Shown: positions 49,027 through 58,178, counted from the first letter of the stretch. The stretch: 64,000 bases of DNA from MGIIb-P sp963934015 (GCA_963934015.1 CAWVWT010000001.1:135258-199257); one strand, 5' to 3'. The notes: generated by a model from the sequence alone, not told the origin. Translations and numbers: made by a program.

Positions 49027-50145
49027 ATGGGCCACAGGGTTGATGGATGCGACCTTTATGGCCACCTGATGATGCGGGGTGGGGGCGAGGTCGCCAGTGC
49101 ACGAAAAGTGCGTGATGAACAAGGGGTGACTGCAGTTGTTGAGTTCCTTTCTGCCTTTGTTCTGTTTCTAGTCATTGTCAGTGCTTTTCTCGCACTCAGC
49201 CAACTGAAACTTGGCAGCAATATCGCCGATGTTGATCGCATGGATCAAATGGCAATTGATGGCCTTGAAAAACTAACCGATTCCAAGGGGCATGTCGTCC
49301 TAAGAAATGCAGGTATTCGCGATACTGCAAATGCAACTGATGATTGGCAAATATACAACGCCAGTACACTGCTAACCGCTGATTTATTACCGGCGATTGG
49401 TGATGGTGATGGTCATTTGGATTCGAATCGAATTTCAGCACTTGGAAACGTGACAGAAGACCGACTTATCCACGGCCTTGGAATCGATGAGGGGTTGAGT
49501 CTGAATCTAACAATTATTGTAGTCCAAAGTTCTGAAGAAGTAAATATTGGAAAAATTGTATTTTCAGATGGTTCAGCGCGCTCCGGTGCAACCCGGGGAT
49601 CCACCGCCAGCCGCATCATGCATTTGGATGGTGACTCAGTTCGGGTGACATTGGAAGTGCACAACGCAGGCAGGGAGCCTTCAGGACTGCGAATCACAGA
49701 ATTCATGGCGGACCCCTTGAATGGACCACCCGAATGGATTGAACTGGAAAATCCAGATGGTTTTGCAATGAATCTCTCGGGTTGGAGCCTTGCGCGCCCA
49801 GGAGCCTTTGAACTCATTCAAGGTGGAGCCCTGGCAGCTGGAGATCTAATTATTTGTACAGGCAATGCAATTACACAGTATAATCCAAACAATGTAATGA
49901 TGATTGACATGGCATCTACCGGTGTTCTTGGAACTGGAACAATTGATGCACTGACGGTAGAGGGGGATACCATCATACTCGGCTGGACGCGGCCAGGAAC
50001 TGTGCTCACGCTAGATGTAATTGTAGTGACATGGGATAGTTCATGGAACATACAATCTAATCACTCGATGACATACAATTTGGGTGGTTCCGTAAGTAGT
50101 TCAACAAACTGGACTACCACCGACGGCGGCACACCCGGTTGGTGA
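49027..50145 (+). CDS. Pilin-like membrane protein with lamin-tail domain
   Basis: 372 residues from ATG 49027; ATGs at 49069 and 49072 are equally reasonable and would shorten the leader. The N-terminus is pilin- or TadE-like: a charged leader KVRDEQG directly followed by VTAVVEFLSAFVLFLVIVSA, with a Glu in the first turn of the helix. A short alpha/beta region and then a lamin-tail (LTD)-like beta domain (~225-330) follow, with LRITEFMADPLNGPPEWIEL and NLSGWSL. LTD modules occur in secreted nucleases and surface proteins. It is the first gene of an operon with three KaiC-like proteins; its stop overlaps the region of possible starts of the next gene. By position it is like FlaF/FlaG next to FlaH. 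Function unknown. Confidence 0.7.
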   Translation: MGHRVDGCDLYGHLMMRGGGEVASARKVRDEQGVTAVVEFLSAFVLFLVIVSAFLALSQLKLGSNIADVDRMDQMAIDGLEKLTDSKGHVVLRNAGIRDTANATDDWQIYNASTLLTADLLPAIGDGDGHLDSNRISALGNVTEDRLIHGLGIDEGLSLNLTIIVVQSSEEVNIGKIVFSDGSARSGATRGSTASRIMHLDGDSVRVTLEVHNAGREPSGLRITEFMADPLNGPPEWIELENPDGFAMNLSGWSLARPGAFELIQGGALAAGDLIICTGNAITQYNPNNVMMIDMASTGVLGTGTIDALTVEGDTIILGWTRPGTVLTLDVIVVTWDSSWNIQSNHSMTYNLGGSVSSSTNWTTTDGGTPGW

Positions 50146-50156
50146 AGAAACACGAT

Positions 50157-50987
50157 ATGAGGGTCGATTTGGCATTGTTCAGTCAATCGGCTTATCTACG
50201 GCCTGTTGAATCGCGCCCTGTTCCCATGATGCCGACCCCGCAGTACGAGCGTGACAGGTGCGTCACCGGAATTGCCGGACTGGACGAAATTATGCGTGGT
50301 GGAATTCCCTATGGTTCGACTGTTCTAGTCGCCGGAACCTGTGGTTCTGGAAAAACAACAATGTGCATGGAATTTTTGGTGAATGGTGCCCAAAATGGTG
50401 AAGCGTGTGCACACTTTTCAGCCACAGAACCGTCGGTAAAACTACTAGAGAATGTTCGACAATTCGATTTCTTCGATATGCGTCTCGTCGATCGTGGCTT
50501 GATTAACGTCTTTGACATGGACGTACTATTCTCTTGGTTAGGTATGACAAAATCAACCTTTGAGTTATCAGACATTGATGCGATGGTGAAATCGATTACC
50601 GATATTGTGAATACAATTGGTGTAACAAGATTGGTGATTGATTCGGTAACAACATTGTGCTACAAAATCCCTAGCGAACAACTCATCCGCGATTTCTTGT
50701 TCAAACTGGGTAAGGCACTTTCGACATTGGGTTGCACTGCACTACTGGTGTCCGAAATTACCTCCTCGGGGGCCAAAGCATACTGGTCATCCTTTGGTGT
50801 CGAGGAGGCTATTCTTGATGGCATCATTGTGCTCGGGGATGTGGAAAGAATGGGTCACCTTCTACGCTTTGTTCAAGTCGTCAAAATGCGTGGGACATCA
50901 CATGCGCGCGCAAAATATGCTCTAGAGTTGACACCAAAAGGTGTCATGCTCACGCCGATGTTGAAGTGGGGTGCTGTAAATGATTGA
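50157..50987 (+). CDS. KaiC/FlaH-like RecA-fold ATPase (intact P-loop)
   Basis: 276 residues from ATG 50157, about 11 bases after GGTGA; a TTG at 50139, a GTG at 50142 and ATGs at 50226/50229 are alternatives. It is a single KaiC domain starting with CVTGIAGLDEIMRGGIPYGS. Walker A GTCGSGKT is at ~60-67 and Walker B LVIDSVT at ~159-165; catalytic-site Glu follow in FSATEPS. It is the only member of the trio with a complete nucleotide site. Relatives are the archaellum FlaH, RadA-like and KaiC-family signalling ATPases. It would bind ATP and probably form a ring or hetero-oligomer with its two neighbours. The next gene begins inside its last codons (8-base overlap). Confidence 0.8.
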   Translation: MRVDLALFSQSAYLRPVESRPVPMMPTPQYERDRCVTGIAGLDEIMRGGIPYGSTVLVAGTCGSGKTTMCMEFLVNGAQNGEACAHFSATEPSVKLLENVRQFDFFDMRLVDRGLINVFDMDVLFSWLGMTKSTFELSDIDAMVKSITDIVNTIGVTRLVIDSVTTLCYKIPSEQLIRDFLFKLGKALSTLGCTALLVSEITSSGAKAYWSSFGVEEAILDGIIVLGDVERMGHLLRFVQVVKMRGTSHARAKYALELTPKGVMLTPMLKWGAVND

Positions 50988-51567
50988 GTTAGATGGTGGA
51001 ATCGCCCAGCAATTAGCTGAAGAGGCCACGCCATCATCAGCCATCCAGGTGCGTGTGGGCACGAGCAATTCAGAATTGGTCATCGCCTCTATTTTACAAC
51101 CTCTGATTCAGGGTTTTGAAATGAGGGGTGTATACATCTGTGCATCGCGCAGTGCGACAGAAGTGATTCAAACCCTAGAGCGGATTGGCGTCGACCCGAG
51201 TGGAGTGCAGTTCATCGATACCGTATCAAGTGGTTTCATCGGCGGCACTAAGGTCCCATACACGAATGTGCGCTTTGTCGACAGCCCCATCATGCTGGAA
51301 TCAATCATGCTACAAACACTGTACCATTTGGGTGAAAATACTGAAACTGGAAGTTTTGTTATTCTAGACTCGGTCAATGCGCTTTCAATATACAATGAAA
51401 AGAGAATGCTGGCAGAGTATCTCCACACATTCATCAACACGTTCCGTGCGAGAGAGGTTCTGACTGCAATCATCAACGTACCTGATCAGACACCACCTGG
51501 TGTGCTGGCAAATTTGGATTTGTATTGTACAGATTTAATCGACCGTGGGCAGGTCGTCATTCATTGA
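50980..51567 (+). CDS. Degenerate KaiC-like RecA-fold protein without P-loop
   Basis: 195 residues. The fold order of a KaiC domain is kept, including the Walker B-like strand SFVILDSVNALSIYNEKRM and the following helix-strand pair with a sensor-like AIINVPDQ. At the P-loop position (~27-34) there is VGTSNSELV, with neither the GK nor the Ser/Thr. ATP hydrolysis is therefore not expected. It starts 8 bases before the end of the active paralogue and stops 13 bases before the third, so expression is tightly coupled. I infer a structural or regulatory subunit of a shared complex. Confidence 0.65.
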   Translation: MIELDGGIAQQLAEEATPSSAIQVRVGTSNSELVIASILQPLIQGFEMRGVYICASRSATEVIQTLERIGVDPSGVQFIDTVSSGFIGGTKVPYTNVRFVDSPIMLESIMLQTLYHLGENTETGSFVILDSVNALSIYNEKRMLAEYLHTFINTFRAREVLTAIINVPDQTPPGVLANLDLYCTDLIDRGQVVIH

Positions 51568-51580
51568 GGTGTATTGAGAT

Positions 51581-52402
51581 ATGACGACTTCAATTCGATT
51601 CGACGCTGATGATGAAGAATTCTATGGCGAAATGGCAAGTATCGGCTCGCCCAAATTTGATGCGATTCTCACTGGAAAGGCTCTCAATGAAGGGAGTATC
51701 CCCCGAGGGTTTACGTTGTTGGCAATTGGCAACCAAGGTGCAGGCATGGACTTATTCGGGAAACAATTCGCATCTGTAGCAGAAGATTCTGCGAATACAC
51801 TTCTCGTATCAACCGCCGAAAGTCAAGCTGAAATTCTCTCACTGTTCAAGCGCTATGATTGGCCACTCGACATCATGGTACGAACCATGGGTGAAGAGTA
51901 TAACCGCAATGTCCTGGAGAGAGATTTGAGGGCCAGCAGATATCGCCTTGAAGGATTTACAATGGAGGATATTCAACGACTTGCACAAACACGGTTCGTT
52001 GAGAATGAGGTCCATGATTATCTAACCGACCTCACAAGCCAAATGACATCACTGCCACCTTACTTCAGAGCTACTGTTGATAATCTCGACTTTTTCTTTG
52101 CTAGAAATGAACCATCTCGGGTGATTTCTATGCTGCGTATGATTCAGGCGCACACACAATTGCACCGGGGTACCCTTCTGCTCAATGTCTCAAGCGATAT
52201 GGTCGACAAATCAGTTGTGCGTGAATTGTATTCGATCTGTGATATCGTGATGGAATTTGAAGTTGGTATGATGGGGACTGACTTTGAAACTCGCATGGTC
52301 ATCCGGAAATTCCGCAATGGACCTGAGAATCTGAAAGCAATCTCATTCCGTGTCACCAAGGATGAAGCCATCACACCAGAGACGGTGGAACGCATCGCCT
52401 AA
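51581..52402 (+). CDS. Second degenerate KaiC/FlaH-like protein
   Basis: 273 residues, with GAGGTG 11 bases upstream of the ATG. The start of a KaiC domain is recognisable (SPKFDAILTGKALNEGSIPRG then FTLLAIGNQGAGMDLF), but the P-loop Lys is Met56 and the Ser/Thr is Asp57. An extra helical insertion lies in the middle (~95-150, LRASRYRLEGFTMEDIQRLA). The end (RKFRNGPENLKAISFRVTKD) resembles the last strands of KaiC proteins. It is therefore probably a non-hydrolysing partner of the active ATPase two genes upstream. Its stop is 5 bases from the stop of the convergent prepilin peptidase gene. Confidence 0.65.
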   Translation: MTTSIRFDADDEEFYGEMASIGSPKFDAILTGKALNEGSIPRGFTLLAIGNQGAGMDLFGKQFASVAEDSANTLLVSTAESQAEILSLFKRYDWPLDIMVRTMGEEYNRNVLERDLRASRYRLEGFTMEDIQRLAQTRFVENEVHDYLTDLTSQMTSLPPYFRATVDNLDFFFARNEPSRVISMLRMIQAHTQLHRGTLLLNVSSDMVDKSVVRELYSICDIVMEFEVGMMGTDFETRMVIRKFRNGPENLKAISFRVTKDEAITPETVERIA

Positions 52403-52407
52403 TTTCT

Positions 52408-53409
52408 TCAAAAGAAGGACGACACCCATACGACTGGGTCTCCGAATAGGATGAGTGGGATAATTGCTGGAAAAACAAACAGCAGGAACGGGTGCTTGGC
52501 AGTCACCCATGCCTTATCCAATCCTTCCGCAGCTAATTCATCCAACACTGCCACCACATCTGTTTCGGCGCGACTACCCCGTACTGGGCGCATTCGACGT
52601 GTCAATCCACGGGTGCCGTCAGGTTTGTCGGTAACCCCCTCTAGCAACCAAACATGCTTCAGTGGAATATCTGACAGGGGCATCCGTGATGCATGCCAGG
52701 ACATTGAAAGTGGTAGTAAATCTCCAGCTGCAGTATTTCGAGCGATCATCACAAATGGCAACACAAGGAATGCCAATCCAGCCCAAATTAACAAAGACAA
52801 AGACGGTGGCATGGAGGTGGAAAATGCCTCACCGGTAGAATTCAGTGGGAAGGCAGCCCCATTCCAAGAAGGTAGCAAGAGAGTGGCCAACATCATCGCT
52901 TTCGCATCTGCACCCCCATGCAGCATTCTGAATCTCCAAGCCATTTCAAAAAATATCAAAGCAATTCCCATGATGACCATTTGACCCCAAAGAAGAGCCG
53001 AATCGGTATCGGCTGTTGTAGGAACATTCGGGTCGAAATAATCGAGAAGGGTTGGGGTATATTCCATCGCACCCATCACAAGCCCCACTCCACTTACAAC
53101 GTACCAAATTGTAACCAAAATGTCGAGAATCGAACCCCTCATGAGGTCTGAAATATCAGGTCGGCCAATCAATGCGGTTGAGGCGAATGCAACAGCAGCG
53201 GATGCAGTGAGCCAAATCATCCAATTCGCTTCAAGGATGAGTAATTCAAGGCATAACAAAAACAAGGTAGGCTTAGCCCAAGTCCACCACCATTCATTGG
53301 AAACTCGTCGAGTTTTGTGATCTAACCAAGCAGCCCCGCCAAAACAAAGGACGAGGACACCCACTCGAACCCATTGGATGAGTTCCAATTCAAAGTTGCC
53401 ATCCGTCAT
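52408..53409 (-). CDS. A24-family prepilin/preflagellin peptidase
   Basis: 333 residues, with about seven membrane helices. The aspartyl protease pair is visible: Asp30 in AAWLDHKTRRVSNEWW near the end of the first helix and Asp168 in HGGADAKAMM (a GxGD-type motif). These are the signatures of archaeal FlaK/PibD and bacterial PilD-type peptidases. It would cut class III signal peptides of pilin-like proteins on the cytoplasmic face. The ATG at 53409 gives the expected N-terminus; 45 further upstream codons are open but overlap the divergent gene region. The distance between the two Asp is larger than in FlaK because of ~60 extra residues, and there is an additional C-terminal cytoplasmic region (~245-310). 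It converges with the KaiC-like operon. Confidence 0.85.
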   Translation of the reverse strand: MTDGNFELELIQWVRVGVLVLCFGGAAWLDHKTRRVSNEWWWTWAKPTLFLLCLELLILEANWMIWLTASAAVAFASTALIGRPDISDLMRGSILDILVTIWYVVSGVGLVMGAMEYTPTLLDYFDPNVPTTADTDSALLWGQMVIMGIALIFFEMAWRFRMLHGGADAKAMMLATLLLPSWNGAAFPLNSTGEAFSTSMPPSLSLLIWAGLAFLVLPFVMIARNTAAGDLLPLSMSWHASRMPLSDIPLKHVWLLEGVTDKPDGTRGLTRRMRPVRGSRAETDVVAVLDELAAEGLDKAWVTAKHPFLLFVFPAIIPLILFGDPVVWVSSFF

Positions 53410-53490
53410 GCTACTCAACACCTGCACCGGAAAGCGACTTAAAGCAGCCTCGGCCCCGCATCGCTGTGAGTGCAGGTTTGAGGGAGTACT

Positions 53491-53766
53491 ATGACAGCCG
53501 ATATCGAAACCCGAATGCAGCAAATTGCTGCTGTGATTACACAATTAGATGACTCAAAAGTACCTCGGAATATCCGAAAAGGTGCAAAAGATGCTGTTGA
53601 AAAATGGCTCTTAAACAAGAACAAGCAACTCGATGTTAGAATCGCAATGTCCCAAGCAAAGCTTGAGGAACTCTATGAAGACCCAAATATTCCAATGGAA
53701 TTTGGAACTCTGATTTTGCAAATCAATACCGCACTGGAACAGATGCTCACTGATTTGCACTCCTAA
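53491..53766 (+). CDS. UPF0147 family protein
   Basis: 91 residues, all helical by appearance. The family core is clear: AAVITQLDDSKVPRNIRKGA and EDPNIPMEFGTLILQI. UPF0147 proteins are small, conserved in archaea and of unknown function. A good ribosome-binding site (GAGGGAG) precedes the ATG. The 3' end overlaps the end of the convergent asparaginase-like gene by 20 bases. Confidence 0.85.
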   Translation: MTADIETRMQQIAAVITQLDDSKVPRNIRKGAKDAVEKWLLNKNKQLDVRIAMSQAKLEELYEDPNIPMEFGTLILQINTALEQMLTDLHS

Positions 53767-54520
53767 TTGCCCACGGCATTCTCGTATTAGCCAGCCCAAG
53801 GCCTTCTCCTTTGGCGGTGATTCCGATTAATCCGACCTCAATTGATGAGTCAAATAATGAAAGCCCGTATTCAAGGCGCTCGTGTAAATTGCCCGGCTGA
53901 ACTGCAACTCGGTGACATAGCATTTTGATTGTGATTTCTTCACCAATACCTGTCGCTGCGAGGGCGATATCTTTGTCAACCCACAAACCCGGACCCCATA
54001 AGGGAGTATCACCGACCCTTCCGCGAGGCCTTCCGGTACAACCTCCAGTCGAAGAAGCAACAGCCATCAACCCGTTTTGATCAATGGCAACACACCCAAC
54101 GGTATCATTCCCTGAAGGTGAGTCACTTCCTTCCACGGTCGCCTTCGGGTAACCACGCGTGTCCGCCCATTCACGTGCACCCTGACCTACAAGGATGTGG
54201 ATTTTCTCGTCGAGTAATCCTGCGGCAACATGGACTGGATTCGGAGTGTCTTCAATCGCCATTATCGCACCTAAACGACCATCTGAAGTGGCGACTGCCG
54301 CATCTAATTGAATTGAGCCATCAGCTCTTTTCCTCCCACCGGTTCCAGCATTCAGGACCGGGTCATCCTCCATAATTTCCACTGCCGCTAGAACCGCATC
54401 CAGTGCAGAGCCGCCTGTCGATAATATTGCCCATCCCGCATCGGCTGCGGCATCAACGCCTGGCTGATCTTGGGCAGTGTGACCTGCCCCTCCATGACAT
54501 ACAATCATCGGCTTAGGCAT
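53747..54520 (-). CDS. Isoaspartyl peptidase/L-asparaginase family Ntn hydrolase
   Basis: 257 residues, somewhat shorter than typical members. It starts with IVCHGGAGH, as in plant-type asparaginases, and contains VLNAGTGGRKRADGSIQLDA. The autocatalytic cleavage site is GNDTVGCVAID, where Thr140 would become the N-terminal nucleophile of the beta subunit. STGGCTGRPRGRVGDTPLWG and AATGIGEEITIKM follow as in the family. It hydrolyses isoaspartyl dipeptides or asparagine, or acts on a related amide. The next gene downstream of its promoter side is the MFS transporter, whose stop lies directly before this ATG, so the two are likely one transcript. Confidence 0.85.
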   Translation of the reverse strand: MPKPMIVCHGGAGHTAQDQPGVDAAADAGWAILSTGGSALDAVLAAVEIMEDDPVLNAGTGGRKRADGSIQLDAAVATSDGRLGAIMAIEDTPNPVHVAAGLLDEKIHILVGQGAREWADTRGYPKATVEGSDSPSGNDTVGCVAIDQNGLMAVASSTGGCTGRPRGRVGDTPLWGPGLWVDKDIALAATGIGEEITIKMLCHRVAVQPGNLHERLEYGLSLFDSSIEVGLIGITAKGEGLGLANTRMPWAIRSANQ

Positions 54521-55852
54521 TCATTCATCCTCCTGAGGAGATGTCAAACGTAGAGACACTTGTGCAAATGCAGCAGCGATGGCGAGGATACAACTCAACC
54601 TGAATACCGTGTGGTATGTCCACTTCCCAGTACCGTCAACAGTATCGGCCCATACCAAAGCAGCCAGTATCGGTCCAATAATTCGAGAAAGGGCACCATA
54701 GCCTTCCTGAGCCCCCATCACGCGACCAAGGTCTAACTGAGCGGCTCGAGCTTCTAGGGTTACCAGTGTATTTTGTGTCGGTGAAAATAAACCATTACCT
54801 AGGGCAATACAGCCCATGGGTATCAGGATGATAATGAACGGTTCAGGAGTAAGGTATGGAATCCATCCCAGACCGAGGCTACAAACAAGCAAACCGAATA
54901 CCATCATTTTTCGTGTACTCAATCGTTCAGCCATTGCGCTACGCATGAAACCACCTTGAACGAACACACCCACCAATCCGATGAAGGCAAAGATGTAACC
55001 ATTCGCACGCGCATCAAATCCAAGACCGCCCTCGTCAACAGGCATTGCAGTGAAAAGAATGAATGTCGTATGCATGATAGTGAAAGCGATGAGGAATAGA
55101 GAATTAACAAGAATCAGAATGCGCACAGATGGAGATAGATCTTGGATCCCAACCAAATTTCCAGTGATTCGTTTGAAAACATTGCCTTTGCTCTGAATCG
55201 TCGTTCTTGATTCGGGTGGTAAACTCTCCGGCAATTGGCGAATAGCAAGTACAAACGAAATGGCGGAAAGGGCACCAGCAACCAAACATGGTAGGAAGTA
55301 TGGGTGAACTTGCCACCATGGTGAATGGAAAATACCACCGAAGTTCGTATATGGATCCGTGAGTACCCCTCCAATGAATGGGCCAATCATAAATCCCAAA
55401 CCAAATGCGGCACCAATCATGCCCATTCGTCCCTTCAGCTGACTGGGTGTGCTAATATCGCCGATATAGGCACGTGCGACAGCAATATTTCCATTGCCTG
55501 CACCGGCAAGAAACCTCACAATGAGAGCGAACCAAAGGCTCCCTGACAAACCAAATGCAATAAAGAAAATAGTATTTGAAATCAAACCAAACATGATGAT
55601 TGGCCGCCGACCCATACGATCGGACAGTGACCCCAATATTGGGGTGAACAAGAATTGGCCAAAGGTGTAGGCTGCCAACATGATACCTACCCAAAGGTCG
55701 CGTTCTCCAACTTCAGTGAACCCATCCCCTGTAGCGAGATCTTGGACGAAATATGTCAGAAATGGTATTACAAGTGTCAGCCCAATCAAATCGATAAGGA
55801 CAACAAGAAATAGAACTCCCATGCCAGAAGGTGGCTCTTGTTGGTCATCCAT
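54521..55852 (-). CDS. MFS transporter, TetA-like drug:H+ antiporter family
   Basis: 443 residues with twelve hydrophobic segments. The MFS motif A is seen in LGSLSDRMGRRPIIMFG between helices 2 and 3, and the motif C-like region in GAAFGLGFMIGPFIGGVL. The start VVLIDLIGLTLVIPFLTYF is typical of the TetA/multidrug group. It probably exports a small molecule in exchange for protons; the substrate cannot be told. The ATG at 55852 is preferred; another start at 55879 adds nine residues. It lies between lonB and the asparaginase-like gene, all on the minus strand with short gaps, and is probably cotranscribed with them. Confidence 0.85.
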   Translation of the reverse strand: MDDQQEPPSGMGVLFLVVLIDLIGLTLVIPFLTYFVQDLATGDGFTEVGERDLWVGIMLAAYTFGQFLFTPILGSLSDRMGRRPIIMFGLISNTIFFIAFGLSGSLWFALIVRFLAGAGNGNIAVARAYIGDISTPSQLKGRMGMIGAAFGLGFMIGPFIGGVLTDPYTNFGGIFHSPWWQVHPYFLPCLVAGALSAISFVLAIRQLPESLPPESRTTIQSKGNVFKRITGNLVGIQDLSPSVRILILVNSLFLIAFTIMHTTFILFTAMPVDEGGLGFDARANGYIFAFIGLVGVFVQGGFMRSAMAERLSTRKMMVFGLLVCSLGLGWIPYLTPEPFIIILIPMGCIALGNGLFSPTQNTLVTLEARAAQLDLGRVMGAQEGYGALSRIIGPILAALVWADTVDGTGKWTYHTVFRLSCILAIAAAFAQVSLRLTSPQEDE

Positions 55853-55889
55853 GGCCTTTGGCCATGAAAGACAGGGCATAAGTCTGCTC

Positions 55890-57959
55890 TCAAGTGGAAG
55901 GTTGACCGCTTGGGTTTGGTGTCAACCGGTCAATTACCGCGCCAAGACGATCGACCAATGAACTCTTGTTCTCGTTGGAGACTAGGGCAAATTCCATCAC
56001 TTCGTCCAGTGTATCAACAGCAATCACCTCAATCATATCCTTGTAGGCATCATCGATGAGGACATCTTTCATATTGGCACGAGGGATAATGACCCGATTG
56101 ATGCCGCTCTTTGCTGCGGCTTCAATTTTTGCGGTTACACCACCAATAGGGAGAACTTCACCCCGTACTGATAGTGACCCAGTCATGGCGAGATTCTGAT
56201 CGATTGGGATGTCCTCAAATGCAGAGATAATAGCCGTTGCAATAGTGATACTCGCACTATCCCCATCGACACCATGCGTATCTACGAATTGGATGTGAAT
56301 ATCAAAATCTGAAACGTTTTTCCCAGTTAGTTTCTTGATGACAGCACTCACATTGGTTACACTTTCTTTGGCTAAGTCAGACAATCCACCCGTAGCAAAG
56401 ACACTTCCGGATTTGGATTGTGTAGGCGTCACCAGTGCCTCCACAGGTAGCATGATTCCACTGAAATCAGACATCCCACTATCTGCCCCAAGAACGGCTA
56501 GGCCATTGACACGGCCGACGCGTTCCCCACTATTGACAAGGAGTGAATAATCCAGTCGATGCTCAATCATACGATCGGCAACTTGTTGTTCAAGCGGACG
56601 AGCGATACGGCGGGCTCCGAGAACGTGCTTACCCGTTGTGATTGAGGCATTTTCCTCACACGCAAGATCTCCAGCAATTCGCACCAGCCCACCAAGTTCG
56701 CGAAGGCGCAGAGTGAGCTTACCTCGACGCCCCGCCCTGCGCTGCGCTTCACGGAGAATCACTTCGACCGCTGATCGATCAAAATGAGGAATTGCATTTC
56801 CAGTCTTCCGGTTTTCCTCATTGCCAACTTCCTGAGCAATGAATCGAATCAATCGCCTGCGATTACGTGCAGTGTCGCGCATTGTAGAATTGACATATAC
56901 CTCATAGCCATATCCACGGATTCGGCTGCGCAGAGCTGGATGCATATGCTGAACTGCATCGAGGTTTCCTGCTGCCACGAGAATAAAATCACAAGGAACC
57001 GCTTCGGTCTTTGTGAGGGCGCCAGATGAACGCTCCGAACGACCTGAAATAGGGAGCGCTTTCTCCTGCATTGCCGTTAACAATGCCTGTTGTTCCTCAA
57101 GCCGGAGCAGGTTAATTTCATCGATGAAAAGAACTCCACCATGGGACTTGTGAATATCACCTGCTTCGACACGCTCATGGGCAGGAGTTTCCATACCGCC
57201 GGATTGGAACGGATCGTGACGTACATCACCAAGTAAACTACCTGCGAGTGTGCCTGTTGCATCGATAAATGGTGGCATATCACCTCTTTTTCGTTTGACC
57301 AATAACTTTGGAATCCGTGATTCATCACTCGAGACCAAGCGATTCTTGATGAACATGTAACCAAAAGCGAGTAAGAACATTCCAAAGAGCAACATCACAA
57401 TGTCCCCTGATTGGATGGTTGCCAACAGCAGTGCAGCGCCGATGAGGAGGGCGACAAACATCAGGGTTCGACTGGTACGCTCCCGTTGTTCACGAAGTTG
57501 GGCTCGACGATCTTTGACAATTCGGTCACCTCTGCCAGCCGGAACAGTACGGATACGCGGTTCGTTTTCATCGTCATCATTGACGTAGCAAAGTGTATCC
57601 TCTAGAGATTCGCTTGGCATGAGTTCCGTCATCGCTTTTGCGAGCATGCTCTTACCCGTTCCAGGGTCACCAATCATCAGCATATGGCGGCGTTGCTCTG
57701 CGGCTTTTCGAATAACGACTGCTGCATCTTCTTGGCCAATGACTCGATCCACTAGGTCTTCGGGAATGGGGACATCGGCGGTCGAGTCGAATGAAATGCC
57801 TTGAAGCCATTCTTCAACCGGTTCGTCGATGATGGGGTCGTCAGCCCCATCTGCAATAGAGCCAAGGCCGAAACCACTCTTTTCGGCAGGTACTGGTTCG
57901 AGTCCATCGATGATAGGCACCTCTTCAGTGACCTCTTCATCCACTTGATCATCCGTCAC
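55890..57959 (-). CDS. lonB: Membrane-anchored ATP-dependent protease LonB
   Basis: 689 residues from a GTG at 57959, chosen because GGAGAGG lies 5 bases upstream; an ATG at 58061 would run through the inverted repeat at 58027-58055. Walker A GDPGTGKS is at ~97-104. The archaeal LonB hallmark follows: two membrane helices inserted in the AAA domain (LMFVALLIGAALLLATIQSG, IVMLLFGMFLLAFGYMFI). Walker B is in GGVLFIDEINLL. The C-terminal Lon protease domain has the Ser-Lys dyad at S568 (DGDSASI) and K611 (GVTAKIEAA), 43 residues apart as expected. It degrades damaged or membrane proteins. It is divergent from trmI and upstream of the MFS gene. Confidence 0.93.
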   Translation of the reverse strand: MTDDQVDEEVTEEVPIIDGLEPVPAEKSGFGLGSIADGADDPIIDEPVEEWLQGISFDSTADVPIPEDLVDRVIGQEDAAVVIRKAAEQRRHMLMIGDPGTGKSMLAKAMTELMPSESLEDTLCYVNDDDENEPRIRTVPAGRGDRIVKDRRAQLREQRERTSRTLMFVALLIGAALLLATIQSGDIVMLLFGMFLLAFGYMFIKNRLVSSDESRIPKLLVKRKRGDMPPFIDATGTLAGSLLGDVRHDPFQSGGMETPAHERVEAGDIHKSHGGVLFIDEINLLRLEEQQALLTAMQEKALPISGRSERSSGALTKTEAVPCDFILVAAGNLDAVQHMHPALRSRIRGYGYEVYVNSTMRDTARNRRRLIRFIAQEVGNEENRKTGNAIPHFDRSAVEVILREAQRRAGRRGKLTLRLRELGGLVRIAGDLACEENASITTGKHVLGARRIARPLEQQVADRMIEHRLDYSLLVNSGERVGRVNGLAVLGADSGMSDFSGIMLPVEALVTPTQSKSGSVFATGGLSDLAKESVTNVSAVIKKLTGKNVSDFDIHIQFVDTHGVDGDSASITIATAIISAFEDIPIDQNLAMTGSLSVRGEVLPIGGVTAKIEAAAKSGINRVIIPRANMKDVLIDDAYKDMIEVIAVDTLDEVMEFALVSNENKSSLVDRLGAVIDRLTPNPSGQPST

Positions 57960-58026
57960 AGTGACCTCTCCAGTATTTTTCTGGGGCTCGGCTACGTTCT
58001 TGAATGTGCGGTATCGCCACTTCACG

Positions 58027-58055
58027 CGCCCAAGGGGCTTAAGCCCCCTTGGGCG
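58027..58055. repeat. Long inverted repeat between lonB and trmI
   Basis: CGCCCAAGGGG pairs with CCCCTTGGGCG across a short AT centre (CTTAAG) with one bulged C, giving about 12 bp. It lies between divergent lonB and trmI and so may be an operator-like palindrome or a leader hairpin. Confidence 0.45.
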
Positions 58056-58133
58056 GGACATTAGCGCCTATCGTCGAATTGATATTCAGAACCATGTTCG
58101 GAGGCTCATCCACTCAGCCGCCTCCGGGTCGGT

Positions 58134-58165
58134 ACCTTGCTTGCAAGGTCGAGTTCTTTGGAACT
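58134..58165 (+). promoter_or_regulatory. Two small hairpins in the trmI leader
   Basis: ACCTTGC-TT-GCAAGGT (58134-58149) and AGTTC-TTTG-GAACT (58152-58165) lie in series 13-45 bases before the trmI ATG. They would fold in the plus-strand leader. Confidence 0.3.
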
Positions 58166-58178
58166 GGGATGTGAAAAA

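Noticed and set aside
57960..58061. N-terminal extension of LonB
   Set aside because: It encodes a basic, unrecognised stretch across an inverted repeat, whereas the GTG at 57959 has GGAGAGG at ideal spacing.
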